This document shows, in pieces, positions 42,701 to 57,114 of a stretch of 64,000 nucleotides of DNA; the stretch's first letter is position 1, and every line of letters starts with the position of its first letter. The position numbers were made by a program, and so were the translations under genes. The notes beneath the pieces were generated by a model. It searched no databases and had not been told where the DNA came from. It worked only from the letters and a program-made list of their open reading frames with translations. The stretch comes from Scylla paramamosain (taxonomy: Eukaryota; Arthropoda; Malacostraca; Decapoda; Portunidae). Location: contig NC_087151.1 of the NCBI RefSeq assembly GCF_035594125.1, positions 21,722,636 to 21,786,635 of the forward strand, written 5' to 3'.

Positions 42701-45700
42701 TTTTTACACTGTTAAGTACCAAAACGCTAAAATGCATGCAATGTGCCCTATATGAGTAAAAGAAACGACATTAAGTGAAACGTATCTTTTGAGTATTTTT
42801 TGTATGTTACACAGCAAAACTTTAAAAATCTTGGAAAGCATCCTATATGAGGAAACAAAAAAAAAGTCTTTTGATTTTTTTTTTTTTTTTTGGAGCTGCA
42901 TATGTACCAAAATACTAAAACGCACGGAAAACACCCTTTGTGGAGACACAAAGTGGCATTACCAAGTATTTTTACTTAAGAAAATATTACAAGTGTTTTT
43001 AATGTTTTTGAGGTTGTTGCGTACATAAGCGTCAAAATGCATGCAAACAACCTATATAGGGAGACAAAATGACATTACGAGAAACGTATATTAAGAATAT
43101 TTTTGAGCTTCTTAAGTACCAAAACGCTAAAAAGCATAAATAGCTCTCTACATGGACAAATAGAGCAACACTACCAAAAAAACATATATTTTGAGTGCAT
43201 TTCCCATTGTCATATACCAAAATGTCAAAATGTATGTAAAGCACCTTATATGGGGAAAGGAAACGACATTTTAAGAAACGTGTTTGTTGAGTGATTATGG
43301 CATGTTTAGATACCAAAAAGCTAGATAACATTGAAAGTATCCTATGTGGAAGAACACTAGATCATTATCAAATTCTTCTCTTTTCGATGTTTTTAAGCTA
43401 CTTACGTACCAAAAAAAAAACGCAGGCAAAACACCCTTTATTGAAAAACAATATAAGTTTACCAAAAATAAAACGGTATTTTCAGAGGTTTTGAGCTTGT
43501 TACGTACACAAATTCTAAAATGCATGGAAAGTACTCTATATGGGGAAAGAAAATAATATTAAGAGAAACGTGTGTAATGAGAGTTATTAAGCTTCTTAGG
43601 TATCAAAACGTTAAAAGGCATCAATAGTATTCTGCATAGCGAAATAAAACTTCATTACCAAAGACGAGTATTTTGAATGTTTTTCCCATTGTTAGTTACC
43701 AAACTCCAAAATGCATGCAAAGTCACCTACATGGGGAAAGGAAACGGCATTAACAGAAACGTGTCTTTTGTGATGTTATTAAGTGTGTTAGACACGATAA
43801 ACGTTAAAAAGCATAGATACCACCCTGTATGGAAAAATAAAACAATATTAGGAAAAACGTGTCTTTTGATTGTTTTTGAACCACTTATGTACGAAAACGC
43901 TAAAACGCATGCAAAACACCTTTTATATTGAAACAAAATAACGTAACCCAAAAAGAAGTATTTTGAGTGTTTTTCACTTTGTTAGTTAGGTACCAAAACG
44001 TCAAAAAAGCATACAAAACAGCTTATATTGGGATACTAAATGAGATTTCCAGAAACATTTCTTTTGAGAGTTTATGAACGCGCTAGGAACTAAAATACTA
44101 AAAAGCATGGAAAACACTTTATAAGTAAAAACAATATAACTTCAACAAAAATGTCTCTTTTAAGTGTTTTGGGCAACTTATCAAAACGCTAAAACGTATG
44201 TAAAACGCCCTTCATGGAAAAACAGTATATTTCTACTAAAAACGTGTATTTGGAGTGTTTTTGAGCTTGTTATGTAGAAAAATGCCAAAAATGCGTGGAA
44301 ATTACTTTATATGGGGAAAGAAGACATTACGAGAAACTTGTGTTAAGAGAGCTTTTGAGCTTCTCAGCTACCAAAACGCTAAAAAGCATGAATAGCACTT
44401 TTCATGGAAGAGCAACAACAACAAAAAAAAACGGTATATTTTGAATGTGTTTCATATTGTTAGATACCAAAACGCCAAAATGCATAGAAAGCATCCCATA
44501 TGGAGAAAGAAAACGAGATTTCCAAAAAAAGTGTCTTTCGAGTGTTAGCAAGCGTGCTAGGCATCGAAACGCTAAAAAGCATGGAAAGCACCCTATATGG
44601 GAAAACAAAAGAACATTACTAAAAACGTCTCTTTCCAGTGTTTTGAGTTATTTACATAAGAAAACGTTAAAACGCATGTATCTCTATGGAAAACAAAATA
44701 AATACCAAAAACAATTATTTTGAATGTTTTGAGCATGTTACTTACAAAAGGCCAAAATATTTCAAACCACTTTAAATGCGGAAACGAAAAAAAAAAAAAA
44801 ACGGAAAACGCGTATTACGAGTGTTTTTGAGCTTATTAGGTACCAAAACATTCATATGCATGCATGTTTCTCCATTTAAAGAAACAGAAAAAAATATTAC
44901 CAAAACATGTATTTTACGTGTATTTCACATTGTTAGTTTCTTTGGAGTGTTTTTGAGCTTACTTTACCAACTTTACTTTGAACTTACATACCAAAACGCT
45001 ATAACGCATGCAAAACACCTTTCATGTAGAAACAGAATATCATTATCAAAAACAAGAGTTTTGATTTTTTTTTTTTGAGCTTGTTACGTAGACAAACACC
45101 AAAATGCATGCAAAGTACCCTCTATGGAGAAACAAGAAAAAGAAAAAAGAAAAAATTACCAGAAACGTGTATTAGCAATGGTTTTGAGCTTCTTGGACAC
45201 GAAAACGCTAAAACGCATAAATACCACTCAATATGGAGAAACAGTACAACTTGAACAAGAATGTGCATTTTGAGTGTATTTCACTTTGGTAGGTACCAAA
45301 ACGCCAAACTGAATGCAAAGCACCCTTTATGGGGAAAAGGAAGCGAGATTTCCAGAAACGTGTCTTTTTAGTATTTATGAGCGTGCTAGGTTCTATAACG
45401 CTAAAAGGCATGGACAAAACATAAGCAATTTAACACGGGATTAGCGATCCTACAATACCCCTTTCAGTGTTTTTGAGTTACTTGCGCACCAAAACGCAAA
45501 ATCGCATGCAAAAACATATATAATGGAGAAACAGAATAAGATTGCCAAAAACAAGTATTTTGAATATTTTTTTTTGTTTATGCTCATTGCGTACATAAAC
45601 GCAAAAAATACATAAAAAGTACCCTGTATGGGGAGACGAAAAAAAAAAAAAAATCGAGAAATGTGTATTATCAGTGGTCTTGAGCTCCTTAGATACTAAA

Positions 45701-48166
45701 ACTCTAAAACGCATAAATAGCACTCTATATGGAGAAACAGAACAATATTACCAAGAGGATGTATTTAGAGTGTATTTCACATTGTTAGGTACCAGAACGC
45801 CAAATTCAAAGCAAAGCACACTATATGGGAAAGGAAACGAGATTTCCAGAGACTTGTCTTTTTTGTGTTTATAAGAGTGATAGGCATCAAAACACTAAAA
45901 AAAAAGCATGGAAAGCACCGTATATGAGAAAACAAATACATTGCCAAAAATGTCTCTTTTTAAATGTTTTTTGGGTTACCTACGTACCAAAACGCTAAAA
46001 CGCAGGCAAAACATTCTATATGGAGAAGCAGAGTAATATTACCACGAACAATTATTTTGAGTATTTTTGAGCTTGTTACTTAAAAAAAAACGCCAAAATG
46101 CATGCAAAGTTCCCTATATAGGGAAGCGATACCATATTACGAGGAATGTGTATTATGAGTGTTTTTTTTTTTTTTTGTTTCTTAGGTAATAAATCATGTA
46201 CAAAATCGCCAAAATGTATTCAAAATACCCTATATTGCTAAACAAAACGCCATTATAAGGAACTTGTCGTATGAGTGTTTTTGAGCTTCGTAGGTACAAA
46301 GATCCTAAACTCTTTATGAAGAAACAGAACAATATTACCAAAAATGTGTATTTTGGGTGTATTTCACATTGTTAGGCTCCCATAACGCGAAACTACATGC
46401 AAAGCTCTCTATATGAAAAACGAAAAGAGATTTCAAAAAATGTGTCTTTTGAATGTTTGTGAGCGTGTTAGGCATGAAAACGAAAAAAAAAAAACATGGA
46501 AAGTACCTTATATGGGAAATGGAGAAAAAGAAAAATAACATTACTAAAAACGTCTCTTTTCAGTGTTTTGAGCTACTTACGTAACAAAATGTTAAAAGGC
46601 ATGCAACCCTGTATAGAAAGCAGAATAACTACCAATAAAACAAGCATTTTGAGAGTTTTTGAGCATGTTATGTAAAAAAAAAGGCAAAATGATGTGAACA
46701 ACTTTACATGTCGGAAAATAAAAATATTACGAGAAATATTCATTATTAGGTACGAAAACACTAAAATACATGAACAGAATTCCTTACGAAAAAAAAAAAA
46801 AGCAGAAAACGTGCATTTTGAGTGCATTTCACATTCTTAGTTGCCATAACCCAATATGCATGCAAACCACTCTATAAGATGAAAGAAAACGGCATTTACA
46901 TTAGCGTGCCTTTTGAGTGTTTGTAAGGTTGTTAGGCACAAAAAACCTAAAACCCATGAAAAATATGCTATATTGGAAAAGAACACAATATTACCAAAAA
47001 TGTGTCATTTGAGTGTTTTTTGGAGCTATTTACGTATCAAAACGCTAACACGTAAGCAAAACACACAAATAGAGAAACAATAATATTACAAAAAAAAAAA
47101 AAATTATATTGAGTGTTTTCATACCTGTTACGTACAAAAACCTCAAAATGCTTGGAAAGTGCTCTGTATGGGGAAATAAAAAGACATTACGAGAATCTTG
47201 TATTATGAGCGTTTTTGAGCATCATTGGTTTCAAAATGCTAAAACGCATAAATAGCACTCTATATAAAGAAACAGAACAACATTAACAAAAACGTATATA
47301 TTGAGTTTATTTCACATTGTTAGGTTCCAAAAAAGTGTCTCTTAGCGTTTATGAGCGTGTTAGGCACGAAAATGCAAAAAGAGAAAAAGAAAACACTCTA
47401 TATGGGAAAAGAAAACAAAACATCTCTTTTCAGTGCTTTTGATATCCTTACCTACCAAAACTCTAAAACGCAAACAAAACGCGCTTTATGGAGAAACAGA
47501 ATAACATTACCAAAATCAAGTATTTTAATTGTTTTTGAGCTTTTCACGCACAAAACGCCAAAATGCATTGAAAATACTCTATATGGGGTAACGAAAGAAC
47601 ATTACGAGAATCATTATAAGTGCTTTTAAGCTTCTTAGGCACAAAAAACGTTAAAACGCCTAAATACCATACAGTATGAAGAAACGAACATTAGCAAAAA
47701 TGTGTTTTTCAGTATATTTCACATTCTTAGGTACCAAAATGTCAAAATGCATGGAAAAGCCCTTCATAATCGGAAACCAAAGGAAATTTCCAGAAACGTT
47801 TCTTTTGAGTGTTTATAAGCGATTTATGTTTCGAAACGATATATTTGAAAAGGAAACGAGATTCCCAGAAACGTGTCTTTTCAGTGTTTGTATGAGTGCT
47901 AGGCACAAAAACGCTAAAGAGCATGGAAATCACCCTATATGGAATACAAAACTACATTACGAGAAACTTGTCTTTTGTGTGTTATTTTTTTTTTAGCTTT
48001 TTCCATACCAAAACGATAAAACGCATGCAAAATACTCTTATAAAAAAGGAAAAAGTATTTTTGAGTGTTCTGAGTTTGCAACGTAGGAAAACGACAAAAT
48101 GCATGCAAAATAACCTGTATGGGGTAACGAAAGAATATTACGAGAAACGTGTTCTATGAATGTTCT

Positions 48167-48249
48167 ACAAGTATTTTGAGGGCTTTTGAGCTTGTTATGA
48201 ACAGATACGCCAAAATACTACAAACTACCCTATATGAGGAATAAAAAAA
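48167..48249 (+). repeat. Recent satellite duplication, copy 1
   Basis: About 83 bp (ACAAGTATTTTGAGGGCTTT ... ATGAACAGATACGCC ... AAAATACTACAAA) nearly identical to 48791-48875, a spacing of 624 bp. The rare ATGAACAGATACG variant occurs only in these two monomers as far as I could see. Confidence 0.8.
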
Positions 48250-48790
48250 AAAACCCAAAAACGCCTAAATATCCCTCTATATTAAGGAACAGAACAACAT
48301 TACCAAAAACGTGTATTTTGAGTGTTTTTTTTCACATTCTTAGGTACCAAAAAGCTAAAAACGCATGCAAAATCCCCTATATGAGCAAACGAAACGAAAT
48401 TTCCAAAAACTTTCAAAAAACTTTTTGGGGAATTTATGAGCGTTCTAGCTATCAAAACGCTTAAAAGCATGAAAATCAACCTATATTGGAATACGAATGA
48501 ACATTACCAAAAACGTATATTTTGAGAGTCTTTCACATTGTTAGGTACCAAATTGGCAAAATGCATGCAGAGCCCAAAATATGGGGAAACAAAACGAAAT
48601 TTACAGAAACGTTTCTTTTGAGTATTTATGAGCTTGTTAGACACAAAAACACTAAAAAGCATGGAAAGCACTCTATACTGGAAAAAATAAAAACATTACC
48701 AAAAACTTGTTTTCAGGTGTTTTGAGCTACTTTCTTAACAAGACGCTAAAACACATGTAACTCATGTGGGAAAGAGAATAACTAACAAAA

Positions 48791-48875
48791 ACAAGTATTT
48801 TGAGGGCTTTTGAGCTTGTTATGAACAGATACGCCAAAATACTACAAAGTACCCTATATGAAGAATAGAAAAAAA
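48791..48875 (+). repeat. Recent satellite duplication, copy 2
   Basis: Second copy of the 48167 segment with about three substitutions. Confidence 0.8.
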
Positions 48876-51800
48876 AAAAAAACGAAAAACGTGTATTATG
48901 AGTTTATTTCAGCTTCTTAACTACCAAAACCCTAAAACTCATGAATACCACTCTATATGGAGAAATAGAATAACATTACCAGAACGCCAAAATGCAGACA
49001 AAGCATCATATATGGGGTAAGGAAACAAGATTTCCAAAGAATAAATGTGTCTTTTGAGTGTTTATGAGTGTAATAGGCATCAAAACACTATAAATTATAC
49101 AAAATACTCGATATTGTTAGGCACCAAAGCGGTAAAAAGCATGGAAATCACCCTTCTTTGGAATATAAAACGGCATTACGCAAAACGTGTCTATCGAGTG
49201 TTTTAGAAATTCTTATGTTCCAAAATGCTAAAGCACATGCAAAAATATATGTTATGGAGAAACAAAATAATATTACCAAAATCAAGATTTTTTTTGTAGT
49301 TTTTCAGCTTCTTACGTAGAAAAATGTCAAAAAGCATGCAAAGTACACTTAATGCGGAAAAAAAAAGACATTACATGAATCGTGTATTATGAGTGTTTTT
49401 GTGTTTTTTTTTTTTTTTAGGTTTCAAAACGTTAAAACACATAAATAGCACTCTATATAGAGAAACAGAATAATATTGCCAAAAATGTATATTTGCATGC
49501 AATGCACCTTCCATGGGAAAAGAGAATGAGATTTCCAGAAACGTGTCTCGAGTGTTTATGAGCGTGCTAGGCACCAAAGCGCTAAAAAGTATTAAAAGCA
49601 CCTTCTATGGGAATAGAAAACAGCATTACCAAAAAACGTGTCTTTTGAGTGTTTTTCAGCTGCTGTGGTACCAAAACTCTAAAACGCATGAAAAAACCCT
49701 TTATGAAAAAAAATAACATTAACAAAAAGAAGTATTTTCAGTGTTTTAGGACTTGTTACGAAAAAAAAAAAAAACTATATTCATGTAAAGTATCCTATGA
49801 GGAAAGGAAAGGTCATTACGAGACACTTTTATTATAAATGTTAATCAACTTTATAGGTTCCCAGACGCTAAAACGCATTAACATGTCTCTATATGGAGAA
49901 ACAAAACCACATAACAAAAAAAAAAAATATGAAAAAAAAACGACATATCCAGAAACGAGTCTTTTTGACTGGTTATGAGCGTGTTAGGCAAAACGCATGG
50001 AAAACCCCCTATAAAGGAAAACAAAACAGTAATCTATGGGGAAACTAAAAGACATTACGAGAATAGTGTATTATGGGAGTCTTGAGCCTCTAGATACTAA
50101 ATGCTAAAACGCATGGCTAGCATATCTATATCGAGAAACAGAACAACATTGCCAAAAACGTGTATTTTGACTCTTTTTTCACATTATTATTATTATTATT
50201 ATTATTAGTTCATGTAAAGCTCACTATATGAGGAAACGAAAGATTACTTTTTATTTCAGTGTTATTCAACTTATAATAAACCAAACGATGAAACGCGTGC
50301 ATCCACTCTGTGGCGAAAAACAAAATAAAAACATTACGAAAACAAGTGTTTTTAATGTTTATTTATTTGTTTATTTATCTATTTATTTATTTATTTATTC
50401 TTTTTTTTTTGGCATGTAAACGGAAAATGCAGGCAAAATGGAAAAATTAAAGGACATTACCAGAGACGTGTATTATGAGTGTTTTTAAGTTTCTTAGGTA
50501 CCAAAACACTAAAATAATATTATTAAAAACGTTTATTTTTAGCGTATTTCACAGGTTTTGATACCAAAACGCCAAAATGCATGCAAAGTACCTTATATTT
50601 TGAGTGTTTATAAACGTGTTAGGCACCAAAACGCTCTAAGGCATGGAAAACTCTCTATATGGGGAAACAAAGAAATTTACAAAACACGTTTTTTGACCTA
50701 CTTCCGTACTAAAACGCTAACATTCTTGCAAAAAACATACTTTAAGGAGAAAGAGAATAACTTTACCAAAAACAAGTATTATGAGTGTTTTCAGCTTCTT
50801 TCGTACAAAAAACGAAAAAATGAGTGGAATATATGGGGAAACGAAATATGGGGAAACGAAAAGACATTACGAGAATTGAGCATTTTAAGTGTATTTGAGG
50901 TTCTTAGGTACCAAAACTTTAAAGGGTATGAATAGCATTCTATATGTAGTGAAAAACATTACCAAAAATTTGTATTTCGAGTATTTTCACAATGCTAGGT
51001 ACCAAAACACCAAAAAGCATATGGCTAAGCGAAACTACTTTACTAGAAAAGTGTCTTTTATTTTAATTAATTAATTTTTTTTTTTTTTTTTTACGCCCCA
51101 AAAGGCTAAAATACATAGGAAGCACCATATATTAGGAACGAAAAATTAAAAACGCATGAATAGCACTCTATGTGGAAACACAGAACATTACTGAAAACCT
51201 GTATTTTGACTGTTTTTTCATATTATTAAATTCCAAAACGCAAAATCCATACGAACCACCCTATATAGGGTAAGAAAACAAATTTAAAAAAAAATCTTTT
51301 CAGTGTTTATGAGCGTGTAAGGCACGAAAACGATAAGAAGCAAGGAAAGCTCCTTATATGGGAAAACAAAACAACATTACATTTGAGTGTTTTGAGTGTT
51401 TTTCAATTTCTTGCTTACCAAAACGCTAAAACGCATGCAAAACACCCTTTGTGGAAAAACACATTAATATTATCAAAAACAAGTCTTTTAAGTGTTTTTG
51501 GGCTTGTTACATACAAAAACGCCAAAATGCATAAAAAAAAAAAAACATATATATGCAAAAGAAAGGACATTGCCAGAGGTGTGTATTTTAAGTATCTTTG
51601 AGTTTCTTAGATACCAAAACGTTCATAAGCATGAATAGCACGTGGTATGGGAAAAAAAAAATTACCAAAAACGTGTATTTTAAGTGTTTTTCACATTATT
51701 AGGTACAAAAATGCCAAAATTCACACAAAGCATCCTATATGTGGAAACAAAACGACTTTACCAGAAATCTGTTTTGAGTGTTTTTGAGCGTGTTAGCTAC

Positions 51801-53555
51801 TAAAACGCTAAAAAGAATGGAATTCACCTTATATGAAAAAAAAATTAATAAATATTACGAAAAACGTATGTTTTGAGTGTTTTTCAACTTTTTACGTACC
51901 AAAACGTTAAAAAGTATCCAGAACAAACTTTATGGTGATATAGAATAACATTATTAAAGATAACTCTTTTAGTTTTTTTGTTTTTAATTGTTACGCAGAA
52001 AACGACAAAATGCAATTAAAGAACTCTATATGGTGAAACGAAAAGACATTACGAAAAATGTGAATTATAAGTGTTTTTTTTTTGTTTTATCTTTTTTGGT
52101 ACTAAACGCGAAAACAGGTCAATACCACTCTATATGGAGAAAAAAAAAATAAAATAGGAAAAACTTGTACTTTGAGTTTTCCTCACATTGTTAGGTATCA
52201 AAACGGCAAATTGCATAAAAAGCCTCCTTTATGGGGAAACGAAACGACATTCCAAATAACATATGTTTTCAGTGTTTTTGTGCATGTTAGGCACCAAAAC
52301 GCAAAATAAGCATGGAAAGCACCCTATATGGGGAATGAGCACAAAATTACCAAAAACGAGTGTTTTTGATTGTTTTTAGCTTCTTGCGTACCAAAAAACA
52401 CGTCAAAAACACCCTACATTGAGAAACAGAATCAAATTATCGAAACAAATATTTCGAGGGTATTTGAGCTTGCTATGAAAAAAGACACCAAAATGTATGG
52501 AAAATATCTTACATGTAAATTAAATTGAGAAACGTGTATTATGAGTGTTTTTGAGCTTTTTAGTTACCGAAACAGCTAAAACCCAATAAGAGCACTCTAT
52601 ATTGAGATACATAACAAAAATACAAAAACTTTGTATCTTGAATGTATTTTAAGATACAAGATTTTGTATCTTGAATGTACTGAATGGTATCAAAACGCCT
52701 AAAATGCAAACATTTCCAGAAACATAGCTTTTAAGTGTTTATGATGTGTTAGGCACCAAAACACTAAAAAAAAAAAAAAAAGCATGGAAAGCATCCTATT
52801 ATGGGAAAAAGAAAAAACAACGTGTAAAAGACTCGTTTTTTGTATTTTTGTATTTTTTCAGCTTCCTACGTTCGAAAACGGTAAACGGATGCCAAAAAAA
52901 AAAACTTCAGAGAGAAACTGAACAAAAACACCTTTTTTTTTTTTTATGGAGAAGACAAGTAATATTACCAGAAACAAAAATTTAGACTTTTTTTTTTACT
53001 TGGTACGCAGAAAAAATCCCAAAATGCATGCATGAAAATACCCTATACGGAAATAAAAAGACGTAAATAGAAGTGTAATATGAGTTTTTTTGAGGTTCTT
53101 AGGTACCAAATTCCTAAAACGCATGAATAGCACTCTACATGGAGAAACAGAAAAAAAAATAAAAAATAAATAAATAAATAACATTACAAAAAATGTATAT
53201 TTTCAGATTATTTCACATTGCTAGGTACGAAAACGCAAAAAAATCATGCAGAGTATCCTATATAGGGAAAAGAAACGACATTTACAGATAAGTGTCTTAG
53301 GTATTTATGAGCGTGTTAGGTACCGAAACGCTAAAACGCATGGAAAGTACCCTATATAGGAATAAAAGAACTTTACAAAAAAACGTGTCTTTTCTATGTC
53401 TTTGAGCTACTTAAGTATTAAAACGCTAGGATAAATGCAAAACACACGTTATGAAGAAAGAAAATAACATTACCAAAAACAAATATTTTGAGTGTTTTTG
53501 AGATTCTTAGGTATTAAAACGCTAAAACGCATGAATAGCACTCTATATGGATAAA

Positions 53556-53632
53556 TATAACATCATTATATATTATATATTATATTATCTACTATATTAT
53601 ATAATATATATTATATATTATATTATATATTT
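53556..53632. repeat. Degenerate TAT/ATA-rich tract
   Basis: About 75 bp composed of TATATTA and its complement, rich in short palindromes, replacing part of a monomer. Confidence 0.85.
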
Positions 53633-55024
53633 CAGTTTCTTAGGTACCAAAACCGCAAAATGCACGCAAAGCACCCTATATGGGGGAAAGGAAACGAGAT
53701 TTACAGAAAAGTTTTTTTTTAGCATTTATGAGCGTGCTAGGCGTCAAAACGCTAAAAAAAAAAAAAAAGCATGGAAAGCATACTATACGGAAATAGATAA
53801 ATAAATGAATAAACAAACATTACCAAAGAAAGTCTCTTTTCAGTGTTTTCAGCTGCTTACTTACCAAGACGCTAAAACACATGAAAAAAAAAAAAAACTC
53901 CCATTATGGAGAAAGACAATAATATTTACGAAAAAAAAAAAAGGCATTTTGAACTTTTTACGTATAAAAACGCCAAAATGCATACAAAGTACTCTTTATC
54001 GGGAAAACAAAAGTTATTACTATAAATGTGTATTATGAGTAATTTTGAGCTTCATAGGTAACAAAACGCTTAAACGCATTAATAGCACTCAATATGGAGA
54101 AACAGAACATTACCAAAAACGTGTAATTTGAGTGTATTTCATATTATTAGGTACCAAACCGCAAAAATGAAGGCAAATGAAACGAGATTTTCAGAAACGT
54201 GTCTTTTGAGTGTTTATTATTGTTTTAAATACCGAAACGCTAAAAAAAAAAAAAAATCAAACCATCTTATATGGGAATAGAAAAAAAAAATCGTCTTTTC
54301 AGTATTTTCAGCTTTTTACGTAGCAAAGCGCTAAAATGCATGGAAAACACCCTTTTGTGGAGAAACAGAATAACATTATCAAAACAAGTATTTTGAATGT
54401 TTTTGTGCTTGTTACGTAAAAAAGAAAAAAAAAGCCGAAATGCATTCTACCCTTTATCAGTAAACGAAAAGAAAAGTATATTATGAGTGTTTTTTTGAGT
54501 TTCTTAGGTATCAAACCTCGAACACGCATGAAAAGCTCTCTATATGGAGAAACAGAACATTACTCAAAACGTGTAATTTGAGGATTTTTCACATTGTTAG
54601 GTACCAGAACGCCTAAATGCATGCAAAGCCCCTCGTATGTGGAAAAGAAGCAACATTCCAAGAAACTTACCTCTTAAGTGTTTTTGTGCATGTTAGGCAC
54701 CAAAGCACTAAAATGCATGAAAAGTACACCATATTAGAATACAAAACATGTAAAAAAAAAAAAGTATCTTTTGAGTGTTTCTGAGCTTCTCACTTACCAA
54801 AACGCTAAAACGCATGCAAAACACCCTTTATGGAAAAACAGAATAACATAACAAAAAATGTGTTTTTTAGCTTATTAAGTACAGAAACGGCAAAATACAT
54901 GTAAAGTACCCGATATGATGAAACAAAACGGTATCGCTGGAAACTTATTTTATGAGTGTTATTGACCTTCTTAGGTAACAAAACGATAAAAAAAACTTGA
55001 ATAGCATTCTATCTGTAGAAACAG

Positions 55025-55147
55025 AACAACAATTAGGTTAGGTTAGGTTACGTTAGGATAGGTTAGGTTAGATTAGGCTAGATTTAGGTTAGGTTAGGTT
55101 AAGTTAGGATAGGTTAGTTTAGGTTAGATTAGGTTAAGTTAGGTTTG
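55025..55147 (+). repeat. Degenerate TTAGG (arthropod telomere-type) block
   Basis: About 120 bp of GGTTA/TTAGG pentamers with variants (GGATA, GATTA, GGCTA, AGTTA). The G-rich strand is on the + strand. TTAGG is the telomere repeat of most arthropods; at this length and degeneracy it is interstitial rather than a chromosome end. Satellite flanks it on the left and a diverged AT-rich stretch on the right. Confidence 0.9.
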
Positions 55148-55218
55148 AGTGTTTTTTTATTTACTTTTTTTATTTTATAAAATATTTTTATGTTACCTTT
55201 ATTTTATAAATAATAAGG

Positions 55219-55305
55219 AGGAGCTGAAAAACTCAATATATACGTGTTTTGTAATGATGTTTGGTATTCCCATATACAGTTATTTCCATGCATTTTAGCG
55301 TTTTG
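55219..55305 (-). repeat. Single inverted satellite monomer
   Basis: One reverse-orientation monomer (CTCAATATATACGTGTTTTG ... CCATGCATTTTAGCGTTTTG) just right of the TTAGG block, before forward monomers resume at about 55330. Confidence 0.75.
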
Positions 55306-56538
55306 GTGAAAAAAAAAAAAACGAGAAATGTGTTTATTAACGTGTTAAGGCACCAAAACCCATGAAAATCACTCTATATGAGAAAACAAAACAACATTAC
55401 CAAAGAAATCTCTTTTCAATGTTTTTGAGCTACTTGCGTACCAAAACGCTAAACGCATGCAAAACACCCTTTCTCAAGAAACAATAATATTACCAAAAAC
55501 AAATAATGTGATTGTTAATGTGTTTTTGCGTACAAAAACGACAAAATGCATGCAAAAGTACCCTATATGGTGAAGCGAAAAGACGTTACAAGATCCGCAT
55601 ATTACGAGTGTTTTTGATCTTCTTAGGTAAGAAAACGCTACAAAGCATGAATAGCACTCTATATTGAGAAACATAACAACATTACCAAAACCGAGTATTT
55701 TGAGTGTATCTCACATTGTTAGGTATCAAAAAGCCGAAATACATGCAAAAGCATGTGGGGAAAGAAAAGGAGATTTTCAGAAACGTGTCTTCTGAATGTT
55801 TACGAGCGTGGTAGGCACCAAAATGAAAATAAGCATGGAAAGGACCCTATGTGGGAAAACTAAACAATATTAATAAAAACGTCTCTTTTCAGTGTATTTG
55901 AGATACTTACGTACGAAAACGATGAAACGCATTCAAAAGACATTTCATGGATAAACAGTATAATTTACTAAAAACGTGCATTTTGAGTGTTGTTTTTTTT
56001 TAGCTTTTTACGTAGAAAAATACCAATATGCATGCAAAGTACTTTGAAACAAAAGACATTATGAGAAAAGTGTGTTATGAGAGCTTTTGAGCTTCTTAGG
56101 TACCAAAATCCTAAAACGCATTAATAGCACTCTATATCGAGAAACAGAACATTACCAAAAAATTGTCATTTTGGTGTTTTGAGTGTGTTACGTACAAAAA
56201 CGCCAAAATACATGTAAAGTACCTTAGATGGAAAACAAGCAGTTATTGACAAGAAGAGTGTATTAGAAGTGTTTCTGAACTTCTTAGGTACCAAGACACA
56301 AAAACGCGTAAAATTCACTCTATATGAAGAAACAGAACATTAGCAAACACATGTCTTTTGAGTTTTTATCACCTATTTGAGTACCAAAACTCCAAGACGT
56401 ATCCAAAGCACGTAATTACAAGAAAAAGAACAAAGTTATCAAAAACGTGTATCGTGAGTGAAATTGAGCTCATTAGATACCAAACCTTCACAATGCATGC
56501 AAATCACACAAAATAAGGAAACGAAAAGAAATTATGAG

Positions 56539-56675
<137 letters not shown>

Positions 56676-56963
56676 CTTCATCTTGGTTACCAAATCGCAA
56701 AAGCGAGTGAAGAAGCATTCTTTAAGGAGAAGTAGAACATCACCAAAAACGTATATTTTGATTGCTTTACAAATTCTTAGCTACCAATACGCCAAAATCC
56801 ATGAAAGCACTCATGTTAGGTACAATAACGGCAAACTGCGTGCATAGTGCCCTATTTGGTAAAAAAATATTGATTGCCAGAAACGTGTTTTATGAGTGTT
56901 ATTGACCTTAAGTAACTAAACGCAAAAACGCGTGAATAGCACTGTATATGTAGAAACTGAATT

Positions 56964-57114
<151 letters not shown>

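Noticed and set aside
55025..55147. True chromosome end at the TTAGG block
   Set aside because: Satellite continues on both sides and the pentamers are degenerate, so it is interstitial.
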